From: G965205525 sp965205525
GTDB lineage: Bacteria; Pseudomonadota; Gammaproteobacteria; JABABF01
Direction of reading: 5' to 3'
NCBI GenBank assembly: GCA_965205525.1
Contig: OZ242171.1
Location: 1,550,001 to 1,614,000 of the forward strand
Length of the DNA: 64,000 bases
Positions 42,347 to 51,244 of the stretch are shown piece after piece. Each line of letters begins with the position of its first letter. Position 1 is the first letter of the stretch. The notes beneath the pieces are model-generated. The model searched no databases. It was not told the DNA's origin and saw only the letters and a program-made list of their open reading frames with translations. The position numbers and the translations under genes were made by a program.

Positions 42347-43405
42347 ATGAAAACAATGCGGCAATGGGTGCTGGCCCGCCGCCCGCAGGGCGGCCTGGCA
42401 GCCGAGCAGGATTTAGCGTTACAGGAAGTCCCAATTCCGAAAATTACCAAAGGACAGGCACTGCTGAAAACACTTTACCTGGGCGTGGCCCCTGTCATGC
42501 TCCGCTACATGAACAACGAGACCAGTTTTGAGCGGAGGATGGACATCGGCGATGTGATGATTGGTCGCGGTGTCGGTCGCGTAGAAGAGTCCAAAAACCC
42601 GGACTACAAAATCGGCGACATTGTCCAGTGCAAGCTGGGCTGGCGGGAGTATGCGGTCATTGACAGCGACCCCTACTACATGCCGTTCACAATGAGCCAC
42701 ACGGACCTGCCGCTATCCTACGGCATTAGCAGCCTGGCCATGAGCGGCTTTACTGCGCTTATCGGCATGCGGGATATCTGCAAGGCCGGGCCCGGGGACC
42801 GCACCTTGGTGTCCGGCGCTTGCGGAGGTGTCGGCAGCCAAGCTGGCTTTATTGCCAAGGTCTTGGGCTGCACCCCCGTTGTGGGCATTGCGGGCGGCCC
42901 TTTGAAATGCAGGCTGCTTACCAAGCGCCTCGGCTATGATTTTGCAATTGATTATAAAAACGATGATGTGCCCGCGCGGCTGGACGAGTGTTTCCCGGAC
43001 GGCATTGATGTGTTTTTTGACAATGTCGGCGGTGAATTGCTGGACGAAGTGCTCGGCAGAATTCGCCGACGAGGGCGCATCGCTATTTGCGGTCGCATCT
43101 CTGAGTATTTGAAAGAGCCGAAGGAGTATCACAGGCCGCGGAATATTTATCGCATCGGTTTGCAGGACGCAAAGATGGAGGGCTTTTTCATCTACGATTA
43201 CACGGAGCATTTCCGCGATTATGAAAACACTATCACCCAGTGGATTCGCGCGGGGCAGTTTCATCCCCTAGAAAATATCCTTGAGGGCATTGAAAACATG
43301 CCAGCGGCTCTGGCGGGCCTTTACGAGGGCGACAATGCCGGTATCCGCGTGGTCCGGATTGACCGGGATGCTGACGCCCGGCACCGGGGCAACCCTAAAC
43401 AGTAA
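42347..43405 (+). CDS. NADP-dependent MDR oxidoreductase (second paralogue)
   Basis: 352 residues. An ATG three codons later is also possible. The cofactor loop is VSGACGGVGSQAGFIAKVLGC. FFDNVGGELLDEVLGRI, RGRIAICGRISEY and the Tyr-rich GFFIYDY are typical of the leukotriene/prostaglandin reductase subgroup also seen at 4577. The N-terminal LYLGVAPVMLRYMNNE replaces the usual LSLDPYMR. The MFS gene starts 33 bases after its stop on the same strand. Confidence 0.92.
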   Translation: MKTMRQWVLARRPQGGLAAEQDLALQEVPIPKITKGQALLKTLYLGVAPVMLRYMNNETSFERRMDIGDVMIGRGVGRVEESKNPDYKIGDIVQCKLGWREYAVIDSDPYYMPFTMSHTDLPLSYGISSLAMSGFTALIGMRDICKAGPGDRTLVSGACGGVGSQAGFIAKVLGCTPVVGIAGGPLKCRLLTKRLGYDFAIDYKNDDVPARLDECFPDGIDVFFDNVGGELLDEVLGRIRRRGRIAICGRISEYLKEPKEYHRPRNIYRIGLQDAKMEGFFIYDYTEHFRDYENTITQWIRAGQFHPLENILEGIENMPAALAGLYEGDNAGIRVVRIDRDADARHRGNPKQ

Positions 43406-43438
43406 TCCGCGCAGCAGCGGCATCTTCCGGCAAACCAC

Positions 43439-44638
43439 ATGATTCATTCACTGATCTACCAGGCCCGCTGGTACCCGTGGCTGGTTGTCATGCTGTGCAT
43501 GCTGATCGTCACCACCAGCAACGGCCTGATGAATATCGGCATCACCGTCTTTGACGAATCGATCCTGCGCGAATTTGGCTGGTCTATCGGCGAATTTAAA
43601 ATTCGCGATTCCATTACTTTCCTCGGCACTGCTCTTTTCGTGCTGGCCGCTGGCTGGATGGTAGACCGCTATGGACCCAAGCCCCTGCTGCTTACAGGCA
43701 TGCTGCTGCTATCCATCGCCTACTACAGTTACAGTTATGTAGAAAGTCTCTCGCAGATCTACGCCCTGCATTTGGTGTTTGCCTTGGCGGCGGCTTGTGC
43801 CGGCAACATGGCGGCCATTGTCACGGCAGCAAGCTGGACGCAGAACCGCCAAGGCCTGGCTATCGGCATAACGATCGCCGGCACCAGCGTCGGCGGCATA
43901 CTGCTGCCGCCCCTCGCCAACTTTCTCAATCAGCATTTGGGCTGGCGCACCAGCATGCAGGTGGAATCGCTGCTGCCGATACTGATGTTCATAGCGATCC
44001 TGCTGCTGCTGCGCAACCGCCGGAAAAAAGATGCCCCGCGGGCCAGCGCATCCGACAAGACCCGGCAAGGCATCCCTTTCGCACAGGTGCTGCGAAGCCC
44101 TGCGTTTTACCTGATAGCCGCCGCCGGCACTTGCACCTACTACGCAATCTTGGCTCTGTTTTCGCATTTATTCCTATTTATGCGCTCGCTGGATTACCCG
44201 CCGGACCAGGCAAGCCTGGGTCTTAGCACCTTGGCCTCCGCCGCGCTGTTCGGGAAGATCATCGCGGGGTGGCTATCGGACCGCATCAATCCCTACTGGC
44301 TGTTCAGGGTGCAGATGGTCCTGATGCTGGTCGGCCTGGCAGGTGTCAGCCAATGGCCCGAGCAAATTTGGCTGTTCCTGCTGATCACAGGACTCGGCTG
44401 GGGCAGCCTGCACACCCTTTACAACTACCTGCTCATCAACCTGTTCGGCCTGCGGGATGCCGGTAAGATCAACGGCTCCGTCAGCTTGGCGGAAGCCGTC
44501 GGCGGCGGCACGGGCATTTACGTGACCGGAGTCCTGCACGATGCGTATGGCGGCTATTCATCGGCCTTCCTAGGCGTTGTCGGAGTTATGGCTGCAGGGG
44601 TGCTGCTGGCCAGCTTTCTGCGACCTCAGCGGTCTTGA
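43439..44638 (+). CDS. MFS transporter (monocarboxylate-type)
   Basis: 399 residues with about twelve hydrophobic segments. The first half carries GWMVDRYGPKPLLLTGMLL, the MFS motif between helices 2 and 3, and the second half GKIIAGWLSDRINPYWLF. The N-terminus (WYPWLVVMLCMLIVTTSNGLM then FDESILREFGWSIGEFKIRD) resembles the carrier at 47036, so the two are paralogues. Its context after the MDR oxidoreductase suggests uptake or export of a pathway acid. The substrate is unknown. Confidence 0.92.
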   Translation: MIHSLIYQARWYPWLVVMLCMLIVTTSNGLMNIGITVFDESILREFGWSIGEFKIRDSITFLGTALFVLAAGWMVDRYGPKPLLLTGMLLLSIAYYSYSYVESLSQIYALHLVFALAAACAGNMAAIVTAASWTQNRQGLAIGITIAGTSVGGILLPPLANFLNQHLGWRTSMQVESLLPILMFIAILLLLRNRRKKDAPRASASDKTRQGIPFAQVLRSPAFYLIAAAGTCTYYAILALFSHLFLFMRSLDYPPDQASLGLSTLASAALFGKIIAGWLSDRINPYWLFRVQMVLMLVGLAGVSQWPEQIWLFLLITGLGWGSLHTLYNYLLINLFGLRDAGKINGSVSLAEAVGGGTGIYVTGVLHDAYGGYSSAFLGVVGVMAAGVLLASFLRPQRS

Positions 44639-44686
44639 ATCCCGGGCGGCGGACGCCCACCTTTATGTTTTGGTGACGGACGACTT

Positions 44687-45256
44687 CTATGGCCGCTCTC
44701 CCAGCAGCCTTTCAGCAACCTCTGCCGGAGCCGCTTCCAAATCGGTGGCCAAAGTGGAATTCCAGCGGTTCAGAAATCCGAATAAGGCGATCACTGCCAC
44801 CAGCTCCACCACCTGATCCTCACTGAAATACCTCTGCAATTCAGCAAAATCCTCGTCGGTAGCAGCATTGGGCACAAGCGCCGCCGAGCGAGCCAGGCTG
44901 AGAGCGGCCTTCTCTCCGTCGGAGAACAGGGGGCTCTTGGCATAGTCCCAGACCGCCGCCAGCTTCTTTTCATCAACGCCGCTGCGCAGTGCTCCGTGCC
45001 CTGCATGGGCCGTGCAGTAGCGACAGCCGGCGGCGGAACTGGCAACCACTGCCACCAGCTTCTTCAGCTCCAGCGGCACCTCGCCGGGGCTGTAAGCCGC
45101 CCCTATCAATTCCGCCACGGCCTTCAGCAGTGCCGGACGACGTGCCATGATCAGGCCGTCGTTAGGCGTGAAACCCATGCTTTCAGCCGCCTGGCCCATG
45201 GCGGCGGCAAGCTCTTCGGGCAGGGATTCCGGGGGCAGGGGTGAAATACGTGACAT
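44687..45256 (-). CDS. AhpD-like peroxidase-related protein
   Basis: 189 residues from the ATG at 45256. The motif SSAAGCRYCTAHAGHGALRSG contains CxxC with the following His, as in AhpD-type enzymes. PLELKKLVAVVAS and FSDGEKAALSLARSAAL are the neighbouring helices. The gene begins 4 bases after the DctM stop and so closes the MFS-DctQ-DctM operon. It is convergent with the MFS gene at 43439. Confidence 0.9.
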   Translation of the reverse strand: MSRISPLPPESLPEELAAAMGQAAESMGFTPNDGLIMARRPALLKAVAELIGAAYSPGEVPLELKKLVAVVASSAAGCRYCTAHAGHGALRSGVDEKKLAAVWDYAKSPLFSDGEKAALSLARSAALVPNAATDEDFAELQRYFSEDQVVELVAVIALFGFLNRWNSTLATDLEAAPAEVAERLLGERP

Positions 45257-45260
45257 AGCG

Positions 45261-46517
45261 CTAAAGAAGGAAGAGAGAGAGTTCGGGCAGCAGCACCACC
45301 AGGGCAAGGCCCAGCAGCATCAGCAGGATGAAAGGCACCACGGCGCGGCAGATATCCCAGAAGCTCTCCCGGAATACCCCCATGGCAACGATGAGATTGA
45401 GACCTAAGGGGGGGGTGAGGTAGCCGATTTCAAGGTTGACTATCATCGCGATCCCGAAGTGTACCGGGTCAATGCCGAGACCCGCCGCCAAAGGCTGGAG
45501 CAGCGGCGCCAGCACTAAAATCGCCGAGCCGATATCCACTACACTTCCCACCAGCAGCAGGAAGCCATTGGTGGCAAGCCAGAAGCTGCCTGCGGTACCC
45601 AGCCAGCCGGAGAGAGTGCCTATCAGCATCTCCGGGATCTGCTGGTAGGTCAGGAACAGATTGAGACAGACGGCGATCATCAGCACCGGGAACAGGGAGC
45701 CGATGAGGGTCGCAGTGCGCAGAATGACCCGGCAGCAGTCGCTGAAACCCATCTCCCGAAAGAATGCTATCTGCACAAGCAGCGTATAAAAAACCGCCAC
45801 CGTCGCCGCTTCGGTGGCGGTAAAGTAGCCGCTGTATATGCCGCCGAGCACCAGTACCGGCATCAGCAGGGCCGGTGCGCCCTGCCAAAGCGCTTTGAGA
45901 AAACGCCGCCCGCTAAACCGCCCTGCCCCCTGGTGGCGGCTGGCAAACAGCACGAAGGCAGCCATCAGAATGGTTAGCACCAGGGCCGGGCCGATGCCGG
46001 CGCGAAACAGATCCACGATGGAGACCCGGGTCATCACCCCGTACAGGATAAGGGGAATGCTGGGGGGCACGATGATGCCAAGGGTGCCGGCAGCGCACAG
46101 TGCTCCCAGCGCCAGCTGCTTGCTGTAGCCGGCAGCCAGCAGGGCCGGGTACATCACGCCCCCCACCGTGGCCAGGGTGACGGCAGAGGAGCCGGACACA
46201 GCAGCGAAAACCGCGCAGGACAGAACCGCCGCCAGCGCCAGACCGCCGGGAATGAATATCGTCGCCTCCCGCAGGACTGCCACCATGCGGCCGGCCATGG
46301 AGCCGTGGCTCATCAGGTTTCCAGCCAAGAGATACAGGGGAATGGAAAGCAGCACCTCCCGGTTCAGGGCATCCCAGGCGTCCAGCGCGATAAAGCGCAG
46401 CTCCGTGTCACCCCAGGCGACATAGGCGTAAAACAGCACTGCCGCCAGAATGACCAGCACAGGCTGGCGCAGCAGTAGCAAAAGCGCCACCAAGAGCGCG
46501 AGACAGAAGATCAGCAA
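45261..46517 (-). CDS. TRAP transporter large permease (DctM type)
   Basis: 418 residues with about a dozen membrane helices. Typical DctM blocks are YLLAGNLMSHGSMAGRM, AVFAAVSGSSAVTLATVGGVMYPALLAAGY, GTLGIIVPPSIPLILYGVMTRVSI and LEIGYLTPPLGLNLIVAMG. The start is TTG, three bases after the DctQ stop, implying translational coupling. It should work with DctQ and with the binding protein at 38090 in sodium-driven uptake of an organic acid. Confidence 0.94.
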   Translation of the reverse strand: MLIFCLALLVALLLLLRQPVLVILAAVLFYAYVAWGDTELRFIALDAWDALNREVLLSIPLYLLAGNLMSHGSMAGRMVAVLREATIFIPGGLALAAVLSCAVFAAVSGSSAVTLATVGGVMYPALLAAGYSKQLALGALCAAGTLGIIVPPSIPLILYGVMTRVSIVDLFRAGIGPALVLTILMAAFVLFASRHQGAGRFSGRRFLKALWQGAPALLMPVLVLGGIYSGYFTATEAATVAVFYTLLVQIAFFREMGFSDCCRVILRTATLIGSLFPVLMIAVCLNLFLTYQQIPEMLIGTLSGWLGTAGSFWLATNGFLLLVGSVVDIGSAILVLAPLLQPLAAGLGIDPVHFGIAMIVNLEIGYLTPPLGLNLIVAMGVFRESFWDICRAVVPFILLMLLGLALVVLLPELSLFLL

Positions 46518-46520
46518 AAC

Positions 46521-47021
46521 TTAGGAGAGACTGTCCTGCCAAGGGCGCAAAGCGGGGCGGCAGCCATAGAGAAAGTGCCGCAGAAAGGCAATGCCAAAGG
46601 CCAGAGGAAGAAGTGCCTGCACCGGCCACACCGGTATGCGCAGCACCGTTGAAATTTCCTGCAGCTGGATAGTCTCCGCCACCAACTGCCCGGCAAATAC
46701 GGCGAACAGCAGACAGATGCAGGCGGTGGTGAACTCGGAGAGCCGCACAACCGCAGGCTCCCAGCGGCGGGGCAGCCAGCGGTCGGCAAAGCGGGGGCGC
46801 AAGTGCTCCCCCGCCGCCGAGGCCAGCCCGATGCCGAGCATGGCCACCACGATGCCGGCGTACACCCCCGTCTGCCGGGCCCAGATCAGGCCATTGCCGG
46901 CCAGCTCCCGGAGCACCAAGTCTAGGAACAGGACGCTCGCCTGGATGAAAAAGGCACCGAGGCATAAACCCTGCTCGGTGCGGCGCAGCAGGCGCAGCAG
47001 GCGGGTCGCCGCTTCGGTCAC
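46521..47021 (-). CDS. TRAP transporter small permease (DctQ type)
   Basis: 166 residues with four hydrophobic segments and the family-like LIWARQTGVYAGIVVAMLGIG and LRIPVWPVQALLPLAFGIAFLR. The start is GTG at 47021, 14 bases after the MFS stop, with GGAG 10 bases upstream. Longer overlapping frames in this interval are artefacts of high GC. It is translationally linked to DctM. Confidence 0.9.
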   Translation of the reverse strand: MTEAATRLLRLLRRTEQGLCLGAFFIQASVLFLDLVLRELAGNGLIWARQTGVYAGIVVAMLGIGLASAAGEHLRPRFADRWLPRRWEPAVVRLSEFTTACICLLFAVFAGQLVAETIQLQEISTVLRIPVWPVQALLPLAFGIAFLRHFLYGCRPALRPWQDSLS

Positions 47022-47035
47022 GGAAGCGGTCTCCG

Positions 47036-48247
47036 TCAGCGCCCGGCCGAGTCAGCGGCGGGGATGACCTGGCGCACTTGGGTAAGGCAGAGCAGGGAAA
47101 AGAAGACCATCGCCGCAAAGATAGAAAAAGCCAGCTTGTAGCTATCGGTGACATCGTACAGCACGCCGCTCAGCCAGATGCCGAGACCGCCGCCGATGGC
47201 ATCTAGGACCGTGATCGTCCCAAGAATCTTGCCGGCTGCACGCAGTCCGAAGCAGTTCATCACCGACAGCTGAAGCATGGTGTAAACACCGCCCCAGCCG
47301 CCGCCGATGGCAATAACCGCGGGCAGCACCCAGCCCGGCTGCATGGCAGCGAATGCCGCAGTGCCGCCCAGCATTATCAGCATGTTGAAATAAAACACCG
47401 GCCGCCGGTCAAAGCTGTCCGCCAGCACACCGAATACAAGCTTGCCGATAAGAGCGCAGAAAAAGAACAGACTCACCATATTGGTGGCTGCTGTCGGCGC
47501 AAGTCTCAGGTCGCGCATATAGAGAAACAGGTGCGCCTGCAGGCCGAGCACCGTGTAAAAGGTTGCCATGGCGATGCAGGCCAAGGCCCAGAAGGTGGGG
47601 GTGCGGATGGCGACAATGTAGTCCACTCCGGTGGCGGCATCCTTAGGAATCTCCCCCCCAGTCTGGACGGAGGCCGCCACCGGGCGGTCTCGGATGACGA
47701 AAATAGTGAGCAGCAGCATCAGGGCTGGAAATACCAGTGCCACCAGCATGGCACTGCGCCAGCCCATCGCCTCCAGCATGGCAGTGCCGTACTGGGGAAA
47801 CAGCACGCCCCCCAGGCTGGTGCCGACCAAGGTGATGCCGATGGCGGTGCCGCGCCTCTTTTCAAACCAGTGGGAAACCAGAATGATCCCAGCATTCAAC
47901 CCGCAGAATACCAGCACCACACAGAGCAGAACATGGACGATATAAAGCCCTGCAAGGGAGCTCAAGTTGGAATACAGGACATAGGCGCACATCAGCACCA
48001 GCCAGCCGATCACCATACAGCGGCGCACACCGAAGCGGTCTATGAGTACCCCGGCAAAGGGTGCCAAGAGGCCGGTGAGCCCCAGAGTGATCAAATCGCG
48101 AAACTTGAGCTCGCCCCGGGACCAGCCAAACTCACTCAGCAGAGCCTCGTCATAAACTGGCAGACCGGTGATGCTCATGCCGTTGCTGACCATTAGCGTC
48201 ATGCAGGCCAGCAATGTGATCAGCCAAGGAAACCATTCTTTCATCAT
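47036..48247 (-). CDS. MFS transporter (monocarboxylate-type), paralogue of 43439
   Basis: 403 residues. WFPWLITLLACMTLMVSNGM and DEALLSEFGWSRGELKFRD match the carrier at 43439 in order and spacing. LAPFAGVLIDRFGVRRCMVIG and GKLVFGVLADSFDRRPVF are MFS loop motifs. AAGGAG lies just before the ATG. It heads the operon MFS-DctQ-DctM-AhpD-like. The promoter lies in the divergent region with palindrome site 5. Confidence 0.92.
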   Translation of the reverse strand: MMKEWFPWLITLLACMTLMVSNGMSITGLPVYDEALLSEFGWSRGELKFRDLITLGLTGLLAPFAGVLIDRFGVRRCMVIGWLVLMCAYVLYSNLSSLAGLYIVHVLLCVVLVFCGLNAGIILVSHWFEKRRGTAIGITLVGTSLGGVLFPQYGTAMLEAMGWRSAMLVALVFPALMLLLTIFVIRDRPVAASVQTGGEIPKDAATGVDYIVAIRTPTFWALACIAMATFYTVLGLQAHLFLYMRDLRLAPTAATNMVSLFFFCALIGKLVFGVLADSFDRRPVFYFNMLIMLGGTAAFAAMQPGWVLPAVIAIGGGWGGVYTMLQLSVMNCFGLRAAGKILGTITVLDAIGGGLGIWLSGVLYDVTDSYKLAFSIFAAMVFFSLLCLTQVRQVIPAADSAGR

Positions 48248-48321
48248 TTTGCTCCTTCAAAGAAACACAGCGCATGCAAACACAGCCTGCCACCAGGCAA
48301 AGTGGTGTCGTTTTGCAGAAA

Positions 48322-48342
48322 GGCATGATAGTATATCAATAG
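48322..48342. promoter_or_regulatory. AT-rich palindromic element, site 5
   Basis: The site reads GGCATGATAGTATATCAATA plus G. It matches 17 of 21 positions of the site at 17687. TGATA-GTA-TATCA forms the symmetric core. It lies in the 117-base divergent region between the MFS/TRAP operon and the DUF1838 genes, 22 bases before the first DUF1838 ATG. Confidence 0.6.
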
Positions 48343-48364
48343 GTCAAATCTGTTGGAGATAGCC

Positions 48365-49270
48365 ATGCGCAGAATATTCCACCTTTTCCTCGCCATCCTG
48401 ATACTGGCAGCAGGGTCGGATACCTTGGCCCAAAGCAGCATTATAGATATCCAGACTCCGGAGGGCTATGTGCAGGCCAGCCGCAAGATACACTGCAGCT
48501 TGGAAGACGGCAAACCTATCGTATTCTCCTGGGAAGGACGCGCCTACTCGCGAGTGCTTGGCGAGAAAGACCGGCTGCTTTTCCAGGTGGAGGGAATGAA
48601 TATTCGCCGCTGCGTGGCAATTCAGGATCCCGAGCGTGGCGTGGGCTACCGCATGGTGTCCCGAGAAATCATGCTGTACAAGGATCCGCAAAGCGGCGCA
48701 GTGCTGCGCTCTTGGCAGAACCCCTGGACCGGCAAGAAGGTGGAGGCTATTCATGTGGCCAATGATCCGGTCAACTCGCGCCCGACCTACGGCCGAAACA
48801 GGGATGGCAGCGTGCCCTCCTTTAACCTCGTCACGAGCGGCGATCACTTCTTCATGCCGCTGGAGATTCCTCTCTTTTACACGAATCCCCTAGGCGGGGA
48901 CTACCAGGAATACGTCGGCGGCACCTACCATTCGGCGGAAATTTTCAATTTCTCAGGTCGCCTCGGAGATCTTCTGGATGCCAAGCGGAAAAGCGCTGCA
49001 GCGCATATCTCCTGGGTGCGCATGGCGGGCTGGCTGCCTTGGATGGAGATGGGCTCACGCCCAGGCATGATGTATTTCAATGCAGTGGGATCAAAGCTGG
49101 AAAGCTGGAATGAGCTGTCTCAAACCATGCAGAGAGAGATCCGCACCAACTATCCCGCCTTTCGGGAACCGCCCCCTGCCAATGATAAGCGGCCCAACGA
49201 GACCAGCTGGACCTACTTCAAAAAGGTTTTGGATGCCCGCCGGGCAAAGGAAAAACGAGAAGCTAAGTAA
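48365..49270 (+). CDS. DUF1838-like secreted protein, copy 1
   Basis: 301 residues from the ATG at 48365 with GGAG six bases upstream. A signal peptide (MRRIFHLFLAILILAAGSDTLAQ) precedes a domain resembling DUF1838: EGYVQASRKIHCSLEDGKPIVFSWEGRAYSRV, LLFQVEGMNIRRC, LRSWQNPWTGKKVEAIHVANDPVN and GWLPWMEMGSRPGMMYF. Function is unknown. It should be periplasmic. It is the first of three tandem paralogues and lies directly behind palindrome site 5. Confidence 0.85.
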   Translation: MRRIFHLFLAILILAAGSDTLAQSSIIDIQTPEGYVQASRKIHCSLEDGKPIVFSWEGRAYSRVLGEKDRLLFQVEGMNIRRCVAIQDPERGVGYRMVSREIMLYKDPQSGAVLRSWQNPWTGKKVEAIHVANDPVNSRPTYGRNRDGSVPSFNLVTSGDHFFMPLEIPLFYTNPLGGDYQEYVGGTYHSAEIFNFSGRLGDLLDAKRKSAAAHISWVRMAGWLPWMEMGSRPGMMYFNAVGSKLESWNELSQTMQREIRTNYPAFREPPPANDKRPNETSWTYFKKVLDARRAKEKREAK

Positions 49271-49325
49271 ACACCTGCGGCCGGCGGCTTAGCCATAGAT
49301 CCTATATTTCTAAAGGCACGCTTCC

Positions 49326-50228
49326 ATGCACTTCATTCCCCGCCTTCTTTTTGTCGTCCTGGCACTGGCAGCAGTGCCGGATATTGCAGCCCAGGACGGC
49401 ACCATAAATATTAAGACCCCAGAGGGCTATCTACATGCCAGCCGCAAGATACACTGCAGCGTAGAAGACAGCGCGCCCGTCGTATTCTATTGGGAAGGGC
49501 GCGCCCACTCGCGAGTGCTTGGCGAGAAAGACCGGCTGCTTTTCCAGGTGGAGGGAATGAATATTCGCCGCTGCGCGGCCGTTCGAGATCCCGAGCGAGG
49601 GGTGGGCTACCGCATGGTGTCCCGAGAAATTATGCTGTACAAGGATCCAGAAAGCGGCGAAGTGCTGCACTCTTGGCAGAACCCTTGGACTGGCAAGAAG
49701 GTAGAGGTCATTCATGTAGCCAACGACCCGGTCAACCAGCCCCCGACCTATGGCCGGGACAAAAACGGCAATGTGCCTTCTATAGACATTAATACACAGA
49801 ACAACCGCTTCTTCATTTCGCTGGAGATCCCCCTCTTTTACACGAATCCCTTGGGTGGGGACTACCAAGAATATGTCGGCGGCACCTATCACGCAACCGA
49901 AATTTTCAATTTGTTCGGCAACCTCGGAGACCTGCTAGACGCCAGCAAAAATGTCACAACGTATGTCTCTTGGAGGCGTCTGGCGGGCTGGCTGCCTTGG
50001 ATGGAGATGGGCTCACGCCCAGGCATGATGTACTTCAATACAGTGGGGTCAAAGCTGAAAAGCTGGGATGATCTGTCCCAAACCATGAAAAGAGAAATCC
50101 GCACTAATTATCCCGCCTGGCGGGAACCGCCCCCCATGGATGACAAGCGTCCCAATGAAACCAGCTGGACCCACTTCAAAAAGGTCTTAGATGCCCGCCG
50201 GGCAAAGGAAAAACGAGAGGCTAAGTAA
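49326..50228 (+). CDS. DUF1838-like secreted protein, copy 2
   Basis: 300 residues. Long stretches are identical to copy 1, for example EKDRLLFQVEGMNIRRC and GWLPWMEMGSRPGMMYFN, including most of the signal peptide layout. The 55-base spacer before it contains TCTATATTT-like sequence and TAAAGGC...GCTYCC just before the ATG, repeated almost unchanged before copy 3. The unit of duplication therefore included the ribosome-binding region. Probably co-transcribed with copies 1 and 3. Confidence 0.85.
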   Translation: MHFIPRLLFVVLALAAVPDIAAQDGTINIKTPEGYLHASRKIHCSVEDSAPVVFYWEGRAHSRVLGEKDRLLFQVEGMNIRRCAAVRDPERGVGYRMVSREIMLYKDPESGEVLHSWQNPWTGKKVEVIHVANDPVNQPPTYGRDKNGNVPSIDINTQNNRFFISLEIPLFYTNPLGGDYQEYVGGTYHATEIFNLFGNLGDLLDASKNVTTYVSWRRLAGWLPWMEMGSRPGMMYFNTVGSKLKSWDDLSQTMKREIRTNYPAWREPPPMDDKRPNETSWTHFKKVLDARRAKEKREAK

Positions 50229-50283
50229 ACTCCTGCGACCAGCAACTTATCAATAGATTCTATATTTTTAAAGGCGCGCTCCC

Positions 50284-51189
50284 ATGCACATAATTCCCCA
50301 CCTTCTTTTTGTCATCCTGGCACTGGCAGCAGCGCCGGATACTGCAGCCCAGGACGGCCTCATAGATATTAAGACCTCAGAAGGCTATGTACAGGCTAGA
50401 CGCAAGATGCACTGCAGCATGGAAAACGGCAAGCCCATCGTATTCCATTGGGCCGGGTCCGCCTACTCGCGAGTGCCTGGCGAGAAAGACCGGCTGATTT
50501 TCCAAGTGGAGGGAATGACTACCCGCCGCTGCGCCACAGTTCAAGATCCCAAACGAGGGGTGGGCTACCGCATAGTGGCCCGGGAAATGATGCTGTACAA
50601 GGATCCGAAAAGCGGCGCAGTGCTGCGCTCTTGGCAGAATCCTTGGACTGACAAGACAGTGGAGGTCATTCATGTAGCCAACGACCCTCTCAACGGAGGC
50701 CCGATCTACGGCCTAGACGAAGAGGGCAATGTGCCTCCCTTGGACCTTGTTATACAAGACGAAAACTTCTTCTATTCCGCAGAGTTTGCTCTCTTTTATG
50801 CAAATCCGCTAGGCGGGGATTATCAGGAATATATTGGTGGCCATTACCACGTAAACGTAATGTACAACACCTTCGGCAACCTTGAAGAGCTGTTAGACCC
50901 TACGAGTAAAAACGTCATGACGAATACTTTCTGGGTGCGCATGGCCGGCTGGCTGCCTTGGATGGAGATGGGCTCGCGTCCGGGAATGATGTATTTCACT
51001 GGGGTAGTTACAAAGATGAAAAGCTTTGACGCTCTGCCCCAAGCCTTGAAAAGAGAAATTCGCACCAACTATCCTGCCTGGCAGGAACCGCCTCCCATCG
51101 ATGATAAGCGCCCCAATGAGAGCAGCTGGACCTACTTCAAAAAGATCGTAGATGCCCGCCGGGCAAAGGAAAAGCAAAAATCCAAATAA
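50284..51189 (+). CDS. DUF1838-like secreted protein, copy 3
   Basis: 301 residues and the most divergent of the three: EGMTTRRC in place of EGMNIRRC, GHYHVNVMYNTF in place of GTYH..EIFN, and AGSAYSRVPGEKDRLIFQ. The signal peptide (HLLFVILALAAAPDTAAQ) and the GWLPWMEMGSRPGMMYF block are kept. This pattern suggests an older or faster-evolving copy. It is convergent with the alpha/beta-hydrolase-fold gene. Confidence 0.85.
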   Translation: MHIIPHLLFVILALAAAPDTAAQDGLIDIKTSEGYVQARRKMHCSMENGKPIVFHWAGSAYSRVPGEKDRLIFQVEGMTTRRCATVQDPKRGVGYRIVAREMMLYKDPKSGAVLRSWQNPWTDKTVEVIHVANDPLNGGPIYGLDEEGNVPPLDLVIQDENFFYSAEFALFYANPLGGDYQEYIGGHYHVNVMYNTFGNLEELLDPTSKNVMTNTFWVRMAGWLPWMEMGSRPGMMYFTGVVTKMKSFDALPQALKREIRTNYPAWQEPPPIDDKRPNESSWTYFKKIVDARRAKEKQKSK

Positions 51190-51244
51190 GCCCCCGCCCC
51201 AGCGGCGAGCCTCCATCCAGTTTCTCTCAGATGGCGTGCTTGCC

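Noticed and set aside
46408..47154. Alternative minus-strand frame of 248 codons over dctQ
   Set aside because: Overlaps dctQ, dctM and the MFS end in another frame. It is Pro/Arg/Gly-rich and has no membrane pattern.
48250..48364. Divergent region considered as a riboswitch leader
   Set aside because: Only 117 bases long, no conserved stem pattern was recognised, and the palindrome accounts for the visible structure.
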